In this document: in pieces, positions 18,401 through 26,257 of the stretch
Position numbering within the stretch: position 1 is the first letter of the stretch
Layout: each line of letters opens with the position of its first letter
NCBI RefSeq assembly: GCF_025642135.1
Contig: NZ_CP106793.1
Location: 8,152,001-8,216,000, forward strand
DNA: 64,000 nucleotides
Direction of reading: 5' to 3'
Origin: Streptomyces cynarae
GTDB taxonomy: Bacteria; Actinomycetota; Actinomycetes; Streptomycetales; Streptomycetaceae
Translations under genes and position numbers: made by a program
The notes under the pieces: model-generated
What the model was told of the DNA's origin: nothing
Database searches by the model: none
Seen by the model: only the letters and a program-made list of their open reading frames with translations

Positions 18401-18482
18401 CCGCGAGCACGTGGATCTCTACGTCGACGTGCTGGACGAGGTCCTGTCCCTGCCCGAGCTGCGCTCGGCCGTTCAGTCCTGA
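15456..18482 (+). CDS. Three-domain protein: APH/hydroxylysine-kinase-like + M23-like + class-III aminotransferase
   Basis: Start taken as ATG 15456 (GAGAGAG upstream); GTG 15414 is an in-frame alternative. Residues about 1-320 are a phosphotransferase fold with VVHQDLNDANVLAD (catalytic loop) and SGIVDVGDSLYS (metal-binding loop). Residues about 380-540 hold a beta-hairpin domain like the lipoyl/M23-peptidase fold (VASPLSGVVEASG), without an obvious zinc site. Residues about 570-1008 are a class-III PLP aminotransferase: VCTGSEANDLALRIAR, DGAYHGNTG, CISDEVQVGVGR and the PLP lysine in TMGKPLGNGHP (about residue 843). I know this architecture from proteobacterial and actinobacterial proteins and related human phospho-amino-alcohol lyases. 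Phosphorylation and then PLP-dependent removal of an amino-alcohol-like substrate is an inference. Confidence 0.85.
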   Translation: MTSATTTSRDGTTIPGHTGQLPGPLLDHVLRQSFGLEGYVQHPLGGEVDQNVRITGDDGMRYFVRVTRAEPDSADVLWQNSLLQHLASTVPDLPVPRLVPTREGKFLAAVVHEGRTHVVRVMSWIEGRVLADLDDHPAALLRQLGAAAGRLSLGLSSVEPPVGLEPHDWDMRRAAEIVEASLHAVQDADRRESVRTIMGWYDDLLPAWDRLPRSVVHQDLNDANVLADADEDGVLRISGIVDVGDSLYSVRAAEVAIAAGYAMVRKADPLAAAAEVVAGFHSVLPLTAEELAAVYPLAAARLCMNAVTWTRRVAESDTPYGRTRMQHTWPAITQVAEVCPDVAEATFRVACGLPPTREQRGLEEVLAEAARDGAPYAPAPQLLDLRPASDLYDEVDWHDARAVRASIDDVLDGRRRRGYVPHLSASLLLGGRRRPGADEPATVQVGGSLILADAEEVASPLSGVVEASGCAGMPLVLRHAVEGLEFWTCWWGLDDTPPVAATVPAGAPLGRAGASEETDLLGSCVQVQVHRTARMATWPPPRVVPPSARQVWSHLSPDPARLLGFTESSAAAPTIDDVVSVRRRHIARSQRNYYRNPMNLVRGRDVWFHDEDGLAYLDSLNNVTHVGHAEPRVTAAATRQLRKLNTNSRFVYPQIASYVQKLVATLPDPLEVVFLVCTGSEANDLALRIARQVTGRQHIVNIDGAYHGNTGVVTGISPNRYKGPGGAGAPATTHEVVIPDRYRSTYGYDDADAGVKYARDAAAVIERITADGRPPAAFIAESLMGSGGNIVFPDGYLDGVFTAARRAGALCISDEVQVGVGRLGPWWGFELQGVVPDIVTMGKPLGNGHPLAAVVTTREIADAFDTGMKYFNTFGGNPVSCAIGEAVLDIVEQDGLRENAVSVGGYFARSLRELQQRQPLIGDVRAEGLYLGVELVRNRTTKMPATEQAFMVTELMKERGVIVFPNGVHDNVLKIKPPMTFRREHVDLYVDVLDEVLSLPELRSAVQS

Positions 18483-18550
18483 GACGGGCAACCGTCTACT
18501 GAGGCAGTGAACGAGAGTGGCCCGCGAAAGCGAGAAGTGCCCCGCGGGCC

Positions 18551-18676
18551 AGCTTCTCCGGCCAGGGCTTCAAGGTCTCGCCCGCCATGGGCGACATCGC
18601 CGCGGACCTCGCCCTTCAGGGCCGCACCTCCCAGCCGATCGACTTCATCACCACAAACGGCCGTACCGCGGCCTGA
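18551..18676 (+). pseudogene. C-terminal fragment of a sarcosine-oxidase-like FAD oxidoreductase
   Basis: In one frame after the aminotransferase, about 41 residues read SFSGQGFKVSPAMGDIAADL and then QGRTSQPIDFITTNGRTAA followed by TGA. This is the conserved end of DAO-family amine oxidases (FSGxGFKxSPxxGxxxADLxxxG). Nothing upstream fits, so only the tail survives. The head of a DAO-family protein lies on the other side of the region at 11854-12014; whether they were one gene cannot be told. Confidence 0.75.
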
Positions 18677-18694
18677 GCCCGAACGAGGAAAGCC

Positions 18695-19666
18695 ATGACC
18701 CTGACCATCGGCCCGCTGCGTGCCGAGCCCGGCCAGAAGACCCGCGGGACCCTGCCCGCCGACCTCGGCACCACGACGGTGGACGTCCCCCTGATCCTCG
18801 TCAACGGCTCCCGTCCCGGCCCCAAGGTCGTCATCACAGGTGGCGTCCACGGCGGCGAGTTCATCCCCGTCGACGCCACCACCCGCCTGGCCGGGCTGCT
18901 GGAACCGGACGAGATCGCCGGCCGGCTGGTGATCTGCCCCGTGGCCAACCCCCCGGCCGTCTACGGCGGACGGCTCAACATCTCCCCGCTGGACGGCGTC
19001 AACATCAACCGCGTCTTCCCCGGCGACAAGGACGGCGGCCCCACCGACCGGATGGCGGCCTGGCTGTTCGAGAACCTGGTCGACGGCGCCGACGCCTACA
19101 TCGACCTGCACAGCGGCGGCATCGACCAGCACCTGCTCGACTTCGTCGGCTACCGCCTGACCGGCGACGACGAGCTCGACGCGAAGAACAGGGGAATGGC
19201 CCACGCGGTCGGATACGAGCGGGTCATCTTCGGCACCAGCCCGGACGGCGGCAACAGCCACGCCGCGGCGAACCGGCAGGGCATCCCCGCGATCCTCGTC
19301 GAGACCGGTCAGCTCGGCGACCGCGACCCCGCCACCGTGCGCAGGCTGCTCGACGCCCTGTACCGGCTCCTGCACCATCTCGGAGTCGTTGAGGCGCCGC
19401 AGCACCTCGCACCGGTGACCGTGCAGCCGCGCGACTGGATGTGGACGGGCGAGGTCGAGTCTCCGGTCGCAGGCCTCTGGTACCCGGACGCGGTCACCGG
19501 CGACGAGGTGACCGAGGGACAGACCATCGGCCGCATCATCGACCCGGTCGACGGCGCCGAGCACAAGATCACCGCCATCGCCGCCGGAAAGATCATCTAC
19601 AACATGAACGGGCTGTCCGTCCGCCCCGGCACGCACCTCGCCGCCATCGCCGCCCCGCACCACTGA
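18695..19666 (+). CDS. Succinylglutamate desuccinylase/aspartoacylase-family zinc deacylase
   Basis: ATG at 18695 preceded by GAGGAAAG. 323 residues. The zinc site reads GGVHGGEFIP (His and Glu, about residues 51-54) plus DLHSGG (His near 143); INRVFPG, HAAANRQGIPAILVETGQ and a C-terminal beta domain follow (SPVAGLWYPDAVTGDEV..GQTIGRI). The family hydrolyses N-acyl amino acids or similar amides, including N-acetyl-diaminobutyrate in ectoine breakdown (DoeB). It lies in the same direction as the aminotransferase, 212 bases downstream, across a dead oxidase fragment, so they were probably one operon. Confidence 0.85.
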   Translation: MTLTIGPLRAEPGQKTRGTLPADLGTTTVDVPLILVNGSRPGPKVVITGGVHGGEFIPVDATTRLAGLLEPDEIAGRLVICPVANPPAVYGGRLNISPLDGVNINRVFPGDKDGGPTDRMAAWLFENLVDGADAYIDLHSGGIDQHLLDFVGYRLTGDDELDAKNRGMAHAVGYERVIFGTSPDGGNSHAAANRQGIPAILVETGQLGDRDPATVRRLLDALYRLLHHLGVVEAPQHLAPVTVQPRDWMWTGEVESPVAGLWYPDAVTGDEVTEGQTIGRIIDPVDGAEHKITAIAAGKIIYNMNGLSVRPGTHLAAIAAPHH

Positions 19667-20040
19667 CGGGCCGCACGTCCGTCCACTGACCCCATCCCCC
19701 TACCCCGCCGAGATGGCCCCATTTCACTCCTTCCAGGAGACTTGTCTGGAAGTGCGAGTTCCGGTTTCTGGCCCCGCTATGGCGACGCACGCCTCATGAC
19801 CTGCGCTGTACCAAAGTGCCAACTATTTCGCTGACTCTGCGGCTCCGGCTGCCGAAGCTACTTGGTATCAGTGCAGGTCGTGAACGTGGCCTGGTGTCAA
19901 CTAGCGAGCCCGGTCACAGACGTGTGACCAGGGTGGTCCGCTCTCGCTTTCAGAGCTCACGGCACATCACTTCCGAGTAGGTCGCAGTCGAAGACGTGCA
20001 GGTTCCGGGAACGCCGACGCCCTGGGGCCGTGATGCTTAC
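19667..20040. other. Non-coding gap with two short hairpins
   Basis: No gene is seen in 374 bases. CTTCCAG (19730-19736) pairs with CTGGAAG (19746-19752), and GGTCACA (19912-19918) pairs with TGTGACC (19923-19929) around a 4-base loop. Either could be a terminator for the deacylase gene or an operator. Base composition is less GC-rich than the neighbours, as in other remnant DNA here. Confidence 0.4.
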
Positions 20041-20337
20041 AGGGCGCCGTTCCGGGTGCAGGCGTCGAGGTCCACGGTGTCGTACCCGACACCGAACCGG
20101 GCGAACAGCAGCGGCGGGCGGAGGGCCCCTGCGAAGGTGCGCTCGGTGACGGCGGGTGCGGCGAACACGGCGTCCAGTCCGTCGACGTCCTCGACGGGCA
20201 GCTCATCGGTCAGGCGCGGGAGGTAGTGCCAGTCGACGCCTGCCTGCGCGAGGCCGGACAGGCGGATGTCGCCCCAGAGGTTGCACCCGTCGGCGTCCAG
20301 GAAGTCCAGCTGACGCCGGCCCGGAAGGTGCGGCGGC
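20041..20337 (-). pseudogene. D-isomer 2-hydroxyacid dehydrogenase, N-terminal fragment, frameshifted
   Basis: Read right to left from just after the cyclase stop, one frame gives LDFLDADGCNLWGDIRLSG, then GLDAVFAAPAVTERTF and LLFARFGVGYDTVDLDACTRNGAL before a TAA. This is the N-terminal substrate domain of D-2-hydroxyacid dehydrogenases; a one-base deletion near 20043 would restore VSITAP in the next frame. The NAD-binding core and C-terminus are gone and no start codon is in place. It was probably co-transcribed with the cyclase gene. Confidence 0.65.
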
Positions 20338-20340
20338 CCG

Positions 20341-21324
20341 TCACAGCACGGCCACCGGGTTGACCGGCGAGCCGGTGCCGCCCGGGACGTTCAGGGGCGC
20401 CACGACGGTCATGAACGTGTAGCGGCCGACGGCGGCACAGGCCGCGGAGAGCGCCTCCAGGTCGAGGTTGTCCAGCAGCGGCACGCCCATGGCCGTGATG
20501 GCGAGTGCGTGGACGGGGGAGGACACGCCCTCGACGGGAGAGGGACGCACGTCGCTGTCGCCGTCGCCGCCCAGCAGCGCGATGCCGCGCTCGGCGAGCA
20601 ACGGCATGGCGTCCACATGGAACCCGGCGCCGGCGTCGTCGGGATTCCACGCGCCGAGTTCCCGGCGGCGACGGAAGTGACCGGAGCGCAGGAGGACGGC
20701 GTCGCTCTCACCGATGGTCACGCCCAGGGCCTGCTCGGCCGCCAGGACGTCCTCGGCGTGCACGGCCGTGCCGGGCTCCAGCCAGTCGCGGCCCAGCACG
20801 ACGGGCATGTCGATCAGGACACCCCTGGTCACCAGCGGGCCGAGGGCGTCGACCGCACCGAACCAGGCCCCCTTGGAATCGACACACTCGCGCGCGTCGC
20901 GCCCGTCGTAGAGCTGCCCGCGGTAGGCGATGTGGGACAGCGCGTCCAGGTGGCTGATGCCCTTGCCGTGGTAGTCGGCGGCGATGAAGTCCTTGTGGCA
21001 GGTGGGCTCCGGGGGCTCGACGTCGCCCAGGTCCGTCATGTGGTGCAGGGCGGGATTGCCGTTGTCGGGGCCGGGGACCGTGTTCCACGGCAGGGCCATC
21101 GGGACGACGGTCCCGGTACGGACCAGGGCGGCCGCCTGCCGCACGTGGTCCGGGGTGACCCGGTTCCAGGCGCCGCGGTCGGCCGGGGTCCAGCGGCCCC
21201 AGGTGCGCAGCCGGTCGAAGAGGGCGTCGAACTCCGTACGGGTCACGGCGGGGCCGTTGTCGGGACAGGGGGATGTACTTCCTGCGCGGCCCGAGGACGG
21301 GGGGTCAGGCGGGATGGCGCTCAT
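20341..21324 (-). CDS. Cyclase-family (kynurenine-formamidase-like) metal-dependent hydrolase
   Basis: ATG at 21324 with GGAGCG upstream; 327 residues. The family metal motif appears as GKGISHLDALSHIAYRG near residue 110, where bacterial formamidases have HxGTHxDxPxH. Downstream are DAVLLRSGHFRR, GFHVDAMPLLAERGIALLGGDGDSDV and PVHALAITAMGVPLLDNLDLEAL, all typical of the longer two-lobe cyclase proteins. The reaction is probably amide or lactone hydrolysis on an unknown substrate. It lies with a broken 2-hydroxyacid dehydrogenase and a winged-helix remnant, so the pathway around it seems to be decaying. Confidence 0.8.
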   Translation of the reverse strand: MSAIPPDPPSSGRAGSTSPCPDNGPAVTRTEFDALFDRLRTWGRWTPADRGAWNRVTPDHVRQAAALVRTGTVVPMALPWNTVPGPDNGNPALHHMTDLGDVEPPEPTCHKDFIAADYHGKGISHLDALSHIAYRGQLYDGRDARECVDSKGAWFGAVDALGPLVTRGVLIDMPVVLGRDWLEPGTAVHAEDVLAAEQALGVTIGESDAVLLRSGHFRRRRELGAWNPDDAGAGFHVDAMPLLAERGIALLGGDGDSDVRPSPVEGVSSPVHALAITAMGVPLLDNLDLEALSAACAAVGRYTFMTVVAPLNVPGGTGSPVNPVAVL

Positions 21325-21331
21325 GGGCAGA

Positions 21332-21532
21332 TCAGCGCTCCAGAAGTCGGACCGGCGATGGGGGGGGCAACGGCGCGCCACGGCCGGGAGGCCGTAGCGC
21401 CGGCCACAGTGCGGCCACGGCGTTGTGGTCGCAGAACGAGAGAGACACATTGGCCGACGACCTGTTGCGCGTCACCACGCCGGCCGTCTCCAGGGTGGCG
21501 CACAGGTTGCTCAAGGCGCGACTCGACGGCGC
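21332..21532 (-). pseudogene. Possible winged-helix regulator, C-terminal fragment
   Basis: The open frame reads PSSRALSNLCATLETAGVVT, then RNRSSANVSLSFCDHNAVAALWP, resembling the recognition helix and wing of ArsR/MarR-type regulators. There is no start and no N-terminal helices; upstream is the GH141 terminator. It ends 8 bases before the cyclase start. Assignment is weak. Confidence 0.35.
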
Positions 21533-21557
21533 GTTCCGTGAAACGTGTTGTGGCGGC

Positions 21558-21594
21558 GGGCCGTCCGTGCCGATGGCTCCGACACGGACGGCCC
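21558..21594 (-). terminator. Perfect 12-bp hairpin after the beta-helix enzyme gene
   Basis: GGGCCGTCCGTG (21558-21569) and CACGGACGGCCC (21583-21594) pair around a 13-base loop, 26 bases beyond the stop at 21620 on the minus strand. Confidence 0.8.
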
Positions 21595-21619
21595 GGTGCG
21601 GCCGGTGGCCGCCGCTTGG

Positions 21620-24600
21620 TCACCGCACGTCGAACCGGTCGATCACCAGATAGGTGCCTCCTGTCTTGGTGAGGGTGAGGGTGTGCCGTCCGAGCGGCAG
21701 GCCGCTGACGGAGTACACGGTCTGCTGGGCCAGGCGGCTCGTGGAGGACGCGTTGACCGTGCCCTGGGAGGCGCCGTCCAGGGAGACCGCGATGGTGCCT
21801 TCGTCGGAGTTGGTCTCGGTGACGAGGCTGATCCCGGTCCCGGTGAAGGTGACGGTGACCGAGTCGCCGTTGGCAGTGGCGGCGTGGGCGTCGTCCTGGT
21901 AGTCGCCGAGACCGCGGCCCGCGTAGTAGCCCCAGGAGGCACCGGTGTAAGCGATGGACGAGGCGGTGTCGTTGGCCGCACCGGTGACCTCGAAGCCGTC
22001 CAGGGTGGCCCAGGTGCCGCTGCGCTTGACGAACTGGACGGTGTGGCTGCCCGCGCGCAGTCCGCTGGTGCTGTAGATGACCGCCTGCGCCTGCCGGGTG
22101 GTGGCGCTGGTGTCGAACAGGCCCTTGGAGGTGCCGTCGACGAAGACCTCGACCTGTCCCTGGTCGCTGTTCTTCTCGCCGATGACCGAGACACCCGTGC
22201 CGGTGAACGTCAGTGAGGCCGTGTCGCCGTTGGTCTGCGTGGCGTGCACGGAGTCCTCGTAGTCGCCGTAGCCGCGGTTGCCGTTCGCTGTCCAGCTGCC
22301 GGTGTAGGAGATGGAGGTGTCGTCGTCGTCGATCCTGCCGGTCAGCGGCTGGTGGGCGGCGTCGGGGCCGGCGGCGGCGATGATGGCTTGGGCGGCGGTG
22401 GGCCAGGCGCCGCCGGAGACGATCGTGGCCTGGTTGAAGGTGATGTCGGTGCCCTTGTCGTTGTAGGCGGAGGTGTCGGAGTAGTTGTCGTGGATGTTGA
22501 TGTCGTGGATGGTCGGCGTCCACATGCCGATCCAGTTGCCGCCGCCGATGCGGGTGACGTTGTTGTAGGTGTTCCAATACGAGCTGCCCTCGTCCTGGTA
22601 CAGCCTGTTGTTGGTGTTGTTGGTGACCTCGACGAGGTTGTTCGCCAGCACGGATGTGGTGGAGCCGTCACCGTTGCCCTGGCCGCCGTTGGTGTAGATA
22701 GGGCCGCCGTCGTGCAGGATGTTCATCACGTCGTGCACGTGGTTGTTCAGGATCTGGTTGGCGCCCGCGTAGATGGTGCCGTGCGCGCAGGTGGTCAGGC
22801 CCTGGGCGGACTGCATGGAGCACGGTGAGGCGTAGCCCCAGCCCCAGCCGAGCGACATGCCCGAGTACGGGGTGTGGCCGATGTCGTTGTGCGAGATGGC
22901 CAGGTTGCGGGTGTAGCCGGCCCATATGCCGACCGCGTCGGAGTAGTCCTGGCCGACGTGGGAGATCCAGTTCTCGGAGACGGTGTCGCCCGTGGTCATG
23001 CGGCTGGTGTCGGTGAGGTAGTAGTCGTCGACCTCGCCGACGGAGACGCCGCCGCCGGAGGTGTCGTGGATGAAGCTTCCGGTGATCGTGGAGTTCCGGG
23101 TCCCGTCGGCGAGGTCGATGCCGGTGCCGCCGGTGTGCGCGACCTCGTCACCGGTGAAGGTGATGTTCGAGCCGCGGTGGACCTGGACGGCGGCGGGGAT
23201 CCGGATGGGGGCGTTGGAGTGGCCGGGGTCCCACAGCACGCCGGCCTGGTTGTCGATGTAGCCGGCCGTGGAGGGCAGCATCCAGGTGGTGTACGCGAAC
23301 GTCAGGCCCTGGAAGGCGATGTCGTGCGCGGGCGTGATCGCGTCCGGCACCACGGTGAAGCCGTCGAGGACCATGTACGTCCCGCCGGTCTTTACCAGCT
23401 TGAGGGTGTGCCGGCCCTTGGCGAGGCCGCTGACGGAGGCGACGACCTGCTGGGCGAGCCGCGAGGAGGCGGAGGTGGACACGCTCCGGACCTTGGTGCC
23501 GTCGACGTAGACGTCGATGCCGCCCTCGTCGCTGTTGGTCTCCGACAGCACGTCGATCCCGGTGCCTGTGAAGGTGTAGCTCACCGAGTCGCCGTTGACG
23601 GTGGTGGCGTGCACGTCGTCGTAGAGGTCACCCAGGGAACGCCCACCGGAGTGGCTCCAGGAGCCGGTGTAGGTGATGGACGCGTCCGTGTCGTTGACCG
23701 GGGTCAGGTGGCCGGGAGTGCCGCTGACGTTCAGCAGCGTCTCGGTGGTGGGCAGTTCCACGTCGGCGGTGCTGAGGTCCTCACCGCTGCGCGGCTTGTA
23801 GTACAGGTAGCCCGCCGAGCTGTCCAGATAGAACTCCCCCGGGGCGTCGAGCAGTTGGTACGCGTTCTCCACGTAGCTGATCGCGTTCAGCTTCGGCAGC
23901 CCGGCGCCGTTGAAGGGGAAGCCCCGGTTGGGCACCGAGGTGTTGTTGTCGGCGAAGCAGGTCGGGTCGACGTTGAGGCTGGACCCGCCGCCGCTGGGCG
24001 CGGTGATGCTCGCCAGTGGGCAGCGCATCTGCTTCCACTGGGTGTTGTCCACGATCTCCACTGAGGAGGCGTTGGTGAACGACGTGTAGGAGGAGTCGCT
24101 GGTGGTGAAGCTGGACCCGGAGAGGCTGAAACCGGAGGGGTTCAGCGGACCGCGTGCCCGTTGGGCCCGCACTCCGTCGACGAACAGCTGCCGGCTCTGC
24201 GTACCGGCGGGCACGGAGGCGCGGTAGATGTTCTTCGTGCTGTCGAAGAGGGAGAACCCGGTGATCTTGGCCGCCCCGCTGAGGACGGGCTTCTCGCCCG
24301 GGTAGGCGGCGTAGACCACCTTGAAGCCGTTCTGCCCGGAGTCGGACGCATCCAGGGCGAACGCCTGGGACAGACGGTAAGTACCGCCGCGCAGATACAC
24401 GTCGATGTCGGCGGCCATGCCGGGGGCCAGACCCGCCACCTTGCTCTTGACGCCGTCCAGACTGCACGGCGAGCTCAGCGAGCAGGTGCTGCCGGACCCG
24501 GAGGGCGACGCGTACAGCACGGTCGGGGTGGCGGCGTACGCCGGGCTGGGCACGGCGATCGCGGCGCACACGAGCGCCGCCAGTGTGCCGAGCGCACCGG

Positions 24601-24634
24601 GCAGGCCGGCGGCTCTGGGACGGAACAGCGACAT
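21620..24634 (-). CDS. Secreted GH141-like beta-helix glycosidase with three related carbohydrate-binding-type modules
   Basis: ATG at 24634 with GAAGGAG upstream; the open frame runs on to 25516 but without homology. Sec leader PGALGTLAALVCAAIAVPSPAYA (about residues 14-36). The protein starts YASPSGSGSTCSLSSPC, then SLDGVKSKVAGL and IDVYLRGGTYRLSQAF, the N-terminus of right-handed beta-helix enzymes, continues through GNWIGMWTP-type turns to about 760, and has three copies of a roughly 120-residue module (about 310-430, 766-883 and 883-1004) with YTGSW, GDYxDD, NGDSVxxTFTGTGI and GGTYxVLDGFxV. GH141 includes alpha-L-fucosidases and xylanases; the downstream fucose genes favour fucose release. 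Family assignment by eye. Confidence 0.7.
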   Translation of the reverse strand: MSLFRPRAAGLPGALGTLAALVCAAIAVPSPAYAATPTVLYASPSGSGSTCSLSSPCSLDGVKSKVAGLAPGMAADIDVYLRGGTYRLSQAFALDASDSGQNGFKVVYAAYPGEKPVLSGAAKITGFSLFDSTKNIYRASVPAGTQSRQLFVDGVRAQRARGPLNPSGFSLSGSSFTTSDSSYTSFTNASSVEIVDNTQWKQMRCPLASITAPSGGGSSLNVDPTCFADNNTSVPNRGFPFNGAGLPKLNAISYVENAYQLLDAPGEFYLDSSAGYLYYKPRSGEDLSTADVELPTTETLLNVSGTPGHLTPVNDTDASITYTGSWSHSGGRSLGDLYDDVHATTVNGDSVSYTFTGTGIDVLSETNSDEGGIDVYVDGTKVRSVSTSASSRLAQQVVASVSGLAKGRHTLKLVKTGGTYMVLDGFTVVPDAITPAHDIAFQGLTFAYTTWMLPSTAGYIDNQAGVLWDPGHSNAPIRIPAAVQVHRGSNITFTGDEVAHTGGTGIDLADGTRNSTITGSFIHDTSGGGVSVGEVDDYYLTDTSRMTTGDTVSENWISHVGQDYSDAVGIWAGYTRNLAISHNDIGHTPYSGMSLGWGWGYASPCSMQSAQGLTTCAHGTIYAGANQILNNHVHDVMNILHDGGPIYTNGGQGNGDGSTTSVLANNLVEVTNNTNNRLYQDEGSSYWNTYNNVTRIGGGNWIGMWTPTIHDINIHDNYSDTSAYNDKGTDITFNQATIVSGGAWPTAAQAIIAAAGPDAAHQPLTGRIDDDDTSISYTGSWTANGNRGYGDYEDSVHATQTNGDTASLTFTGTGVSVIGEKNSDQGQVEVFVDGTSKGLFDTSATTRQAQAVIYSTSGLRAGSHTVQFVKRSGTWATLDGFEVTGAANDTASSIAYTGASWGYYAGRGLGDYQDDAHAATANGDSVTVTFTGTGISLVTETNSDEGTIAVSLDGASQGTVNASSTSRLAQQTVYSVSGLPLGRHTLTLTKTGGTYLVIDRFDVR

Positions 24635-24741
24635 TGATGCTCCTTCGAGGAGGCATGAGGACACCAGGGTGCGGACTCGCCGTCCACAAGGGCGGCGACC
24701 GCCTGCCATCCCGGCCCGCAACTGCCTGCGGGAGGGCAAAG

Positions 24742-24826
24742 AGATCCGATGTCCCTCAGGTCTTCTCTCCGAGATTCGAGGCAGGGTGATGGAAGAGGGG
24801 AAAACCATCCATGAGACATCGGATCT
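24742..24826 (-). promoter_or_regulatory. Pair of inverted ATCSGAT operator sites upstream of the secreted enzyme
   Basis: AGATCCGATGTC (24742-24753) and GACATCGGATCT (24815-24826) are exact reverse complements, 61 bases apart, 108-192 bases upstream of the gene. Each contains the near-palindrome ANATCSGATNT. Related sequences occur at 30310-30320 and 30809-30819 in the transporter and catabolic promoters. Confidence 0.65.
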
Positions 24827-25464
24827 ATGGCCTGGGAGGAGGCTACGGCGATGACCCACCATGGGCAAGAGAGAGGAACGGGGGAGTCCAGCCCTTGTCC
24901 GGGGCCAGGGAGCGCGCTGCTTGACGGTGCTCGCCCACCGCAACCGGCGTGACGGGCCTGCTGCGCCAGGAGATCCGGCAGCGCTAAAGTCTCGAGTTCG
25001 CGTGCATGTTCGAGCGCGCCCACTTCGGCGGGGCGGGCCCGCCGGAGGCGACCAGGCCGGCGACCCGCTCACGGGCGGACTCGGCGTCATCGGCCCCCAG
25101 CGTCGTGGCGAACGTGGGTCGAAGGCGCTGATGACGCGCGTGCCCGGTGCCGCGGCCCGGCGATCTCCTCGGTGACAGCGGCGCCGGGACGGCGAGGGCG
25201 TCGAGCGAGGAGCTGACGGGGGCGCGGATGTCGCAGGCGGTCTCGCCGCTCGACCACGGCCCTTGACCGGTCGGCCGTGAGCCGCTCTGCCGCGTCGAAC
25301 GGTACGGCCAGGACACCGGGTTCGGCCGTGTCCACCGCCGCGTCGGCGGCCGACACGCGGCTGCTCACGGTGGCCGGTGCGCTCAGCTCGTCGGCGTGAT
25401 GACCCGCCGCCCGGCCTGCGTGGGAGGGTGTCGGGCGGCGGCGGGAGCGAGCCGTACAGAGCGG
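24827..25464. other. Gap without a recognisable gene
   Basis: About 640 bases between the upstream region of the secreted enzyme and the stop of the GntR gene. Several open frames on the minus strand look partly protein-like (for example EPGVLAVPFDAAERLTADRS and FATTLGADDAESARERVAGL in different frames), suggesting a decayed gene, but no family can be named. No repeats or RNA were found. Confidence 0.4.
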
Positions 25465-26166
25465 TCAGTCGGCGAGGGGTTCCACAGGTTCCTCGATCAG
25501 GCTGGCCGCCAGCCACTGCTCGACGGCGGTGATGTGAACCGCCGCGGTGGAGGCGGCCAGCAGAGCGTCGCGTGCCCGGAGTGCGCCGAGGATCTGGTCG
25601 TGGTCCCGGTGCGCGTTCTCCACGGCGCGCCGGGCCCGGCTGCCCCGGACGATGCGTACCCGCTGGGTGCGGGTGGACAGCACGCGCAGCAGCATGGACA
25701 GCACCGGGTTGCCGACTGCTTCGACGATCCTCGCGTGGAAGGCGGTGTCGTAGACGACGAACTCCTCCACCGTGGCGGCCGACTTGGCCCGCTCCAGGAT
25801 GTCGCCGAGTTCCCGGAGGTCCTTGGACGTCAGCAGCGCGGCGGCCAGCCCCGTCGCCTGCGGTTCCAGGAGCCTGCGCACCTGGAGCAGTTGCAGGGCG
25901 GTGCGGCCCTGGGAGACGTCCGAGGCGAAGGAGAGCGTCTCGAGGAGCAGGTGGGGCTCCAGACTGGACACGTAGGTGCCGTCGCCCTGCCGCACCACCA
26001 GGATGCGCATCGCGGTGAGCGCGCGGACGGCCTCGCGCAGGGAGTTGCGGGACAGGCCCAACTGCCCGGCGAGGACCTCCTCCTTGGGCAGGCGGGACCC
26101 GGGCGCCAGTTTACCGGCGACGATCATCGCCTTGATCTTCTCCATCGCCTCGTCGGTGAGTGCCAC
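25465..26166 (-). CDS. GntR-family regulator, FadR/FCD type, probably the fucose-locus repressor
   Basis: GTG at 26166 is chosen because AAGGAAAGG precedes it at 7 bases; the frame opens upstream to 26217. 233 residues: a GntR winged helix (IKAMIVAGKLAPGSRLPKEEVLA, then LGLSRNSLREAVRALTAMRIL and VRQGDGTYV) and an all-helical FCD ligand domain (RRLLEPQATGLAAALLTSKDLREL, DTAFHARIVEAVGNPVLSMLL, AHRDHDQILGALRARD) with metal-ligand His residues. FCD proteins sense sugar acids and similar carboxylates. Immediately downstream of the permease gene in the same direction, it likely controls the locus through the ATCSGAT sites. Confidence 0.85.
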   Translation of the reverse strand: MALTDEAMEKIKAMIVAGKLAPGSRLPKEEVLAGQLGLSRNSLREAVRALTAMRILVVRQGDGTYVSSLEPHLLLETLSFASDVSQGRTALQLLQVRRLLEPQATGLAAALLTSKDLRELGDILERAKSAATVEEFVVYDTAFHARIVEAVGNPVLSMLLRVLSTRTQRVRIVRGSRARRAVENAHRDHDQILGALRARDALLAASTAAVHITAVEQWLAASLIEEPVEPLAD

Positions 26167-26257
26167 GCGGGTGCCTTTCCTTGCCGGCGGAGGGATGTGC
26201 GCGCGCCGGTCCGCCACGCGGCACCGAGTCCGGGGCGGAGCGGCGCGCGGGCGGCCG

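Noticed and set aside
24635..25516. N-terminal extension of the GH141-like gene to 25516
   Set aside because: The first 294 residues would be Arg/Pro-rich and unlike any protein, whereas a signal peptide and ribosome site fit the ATG at 24634.
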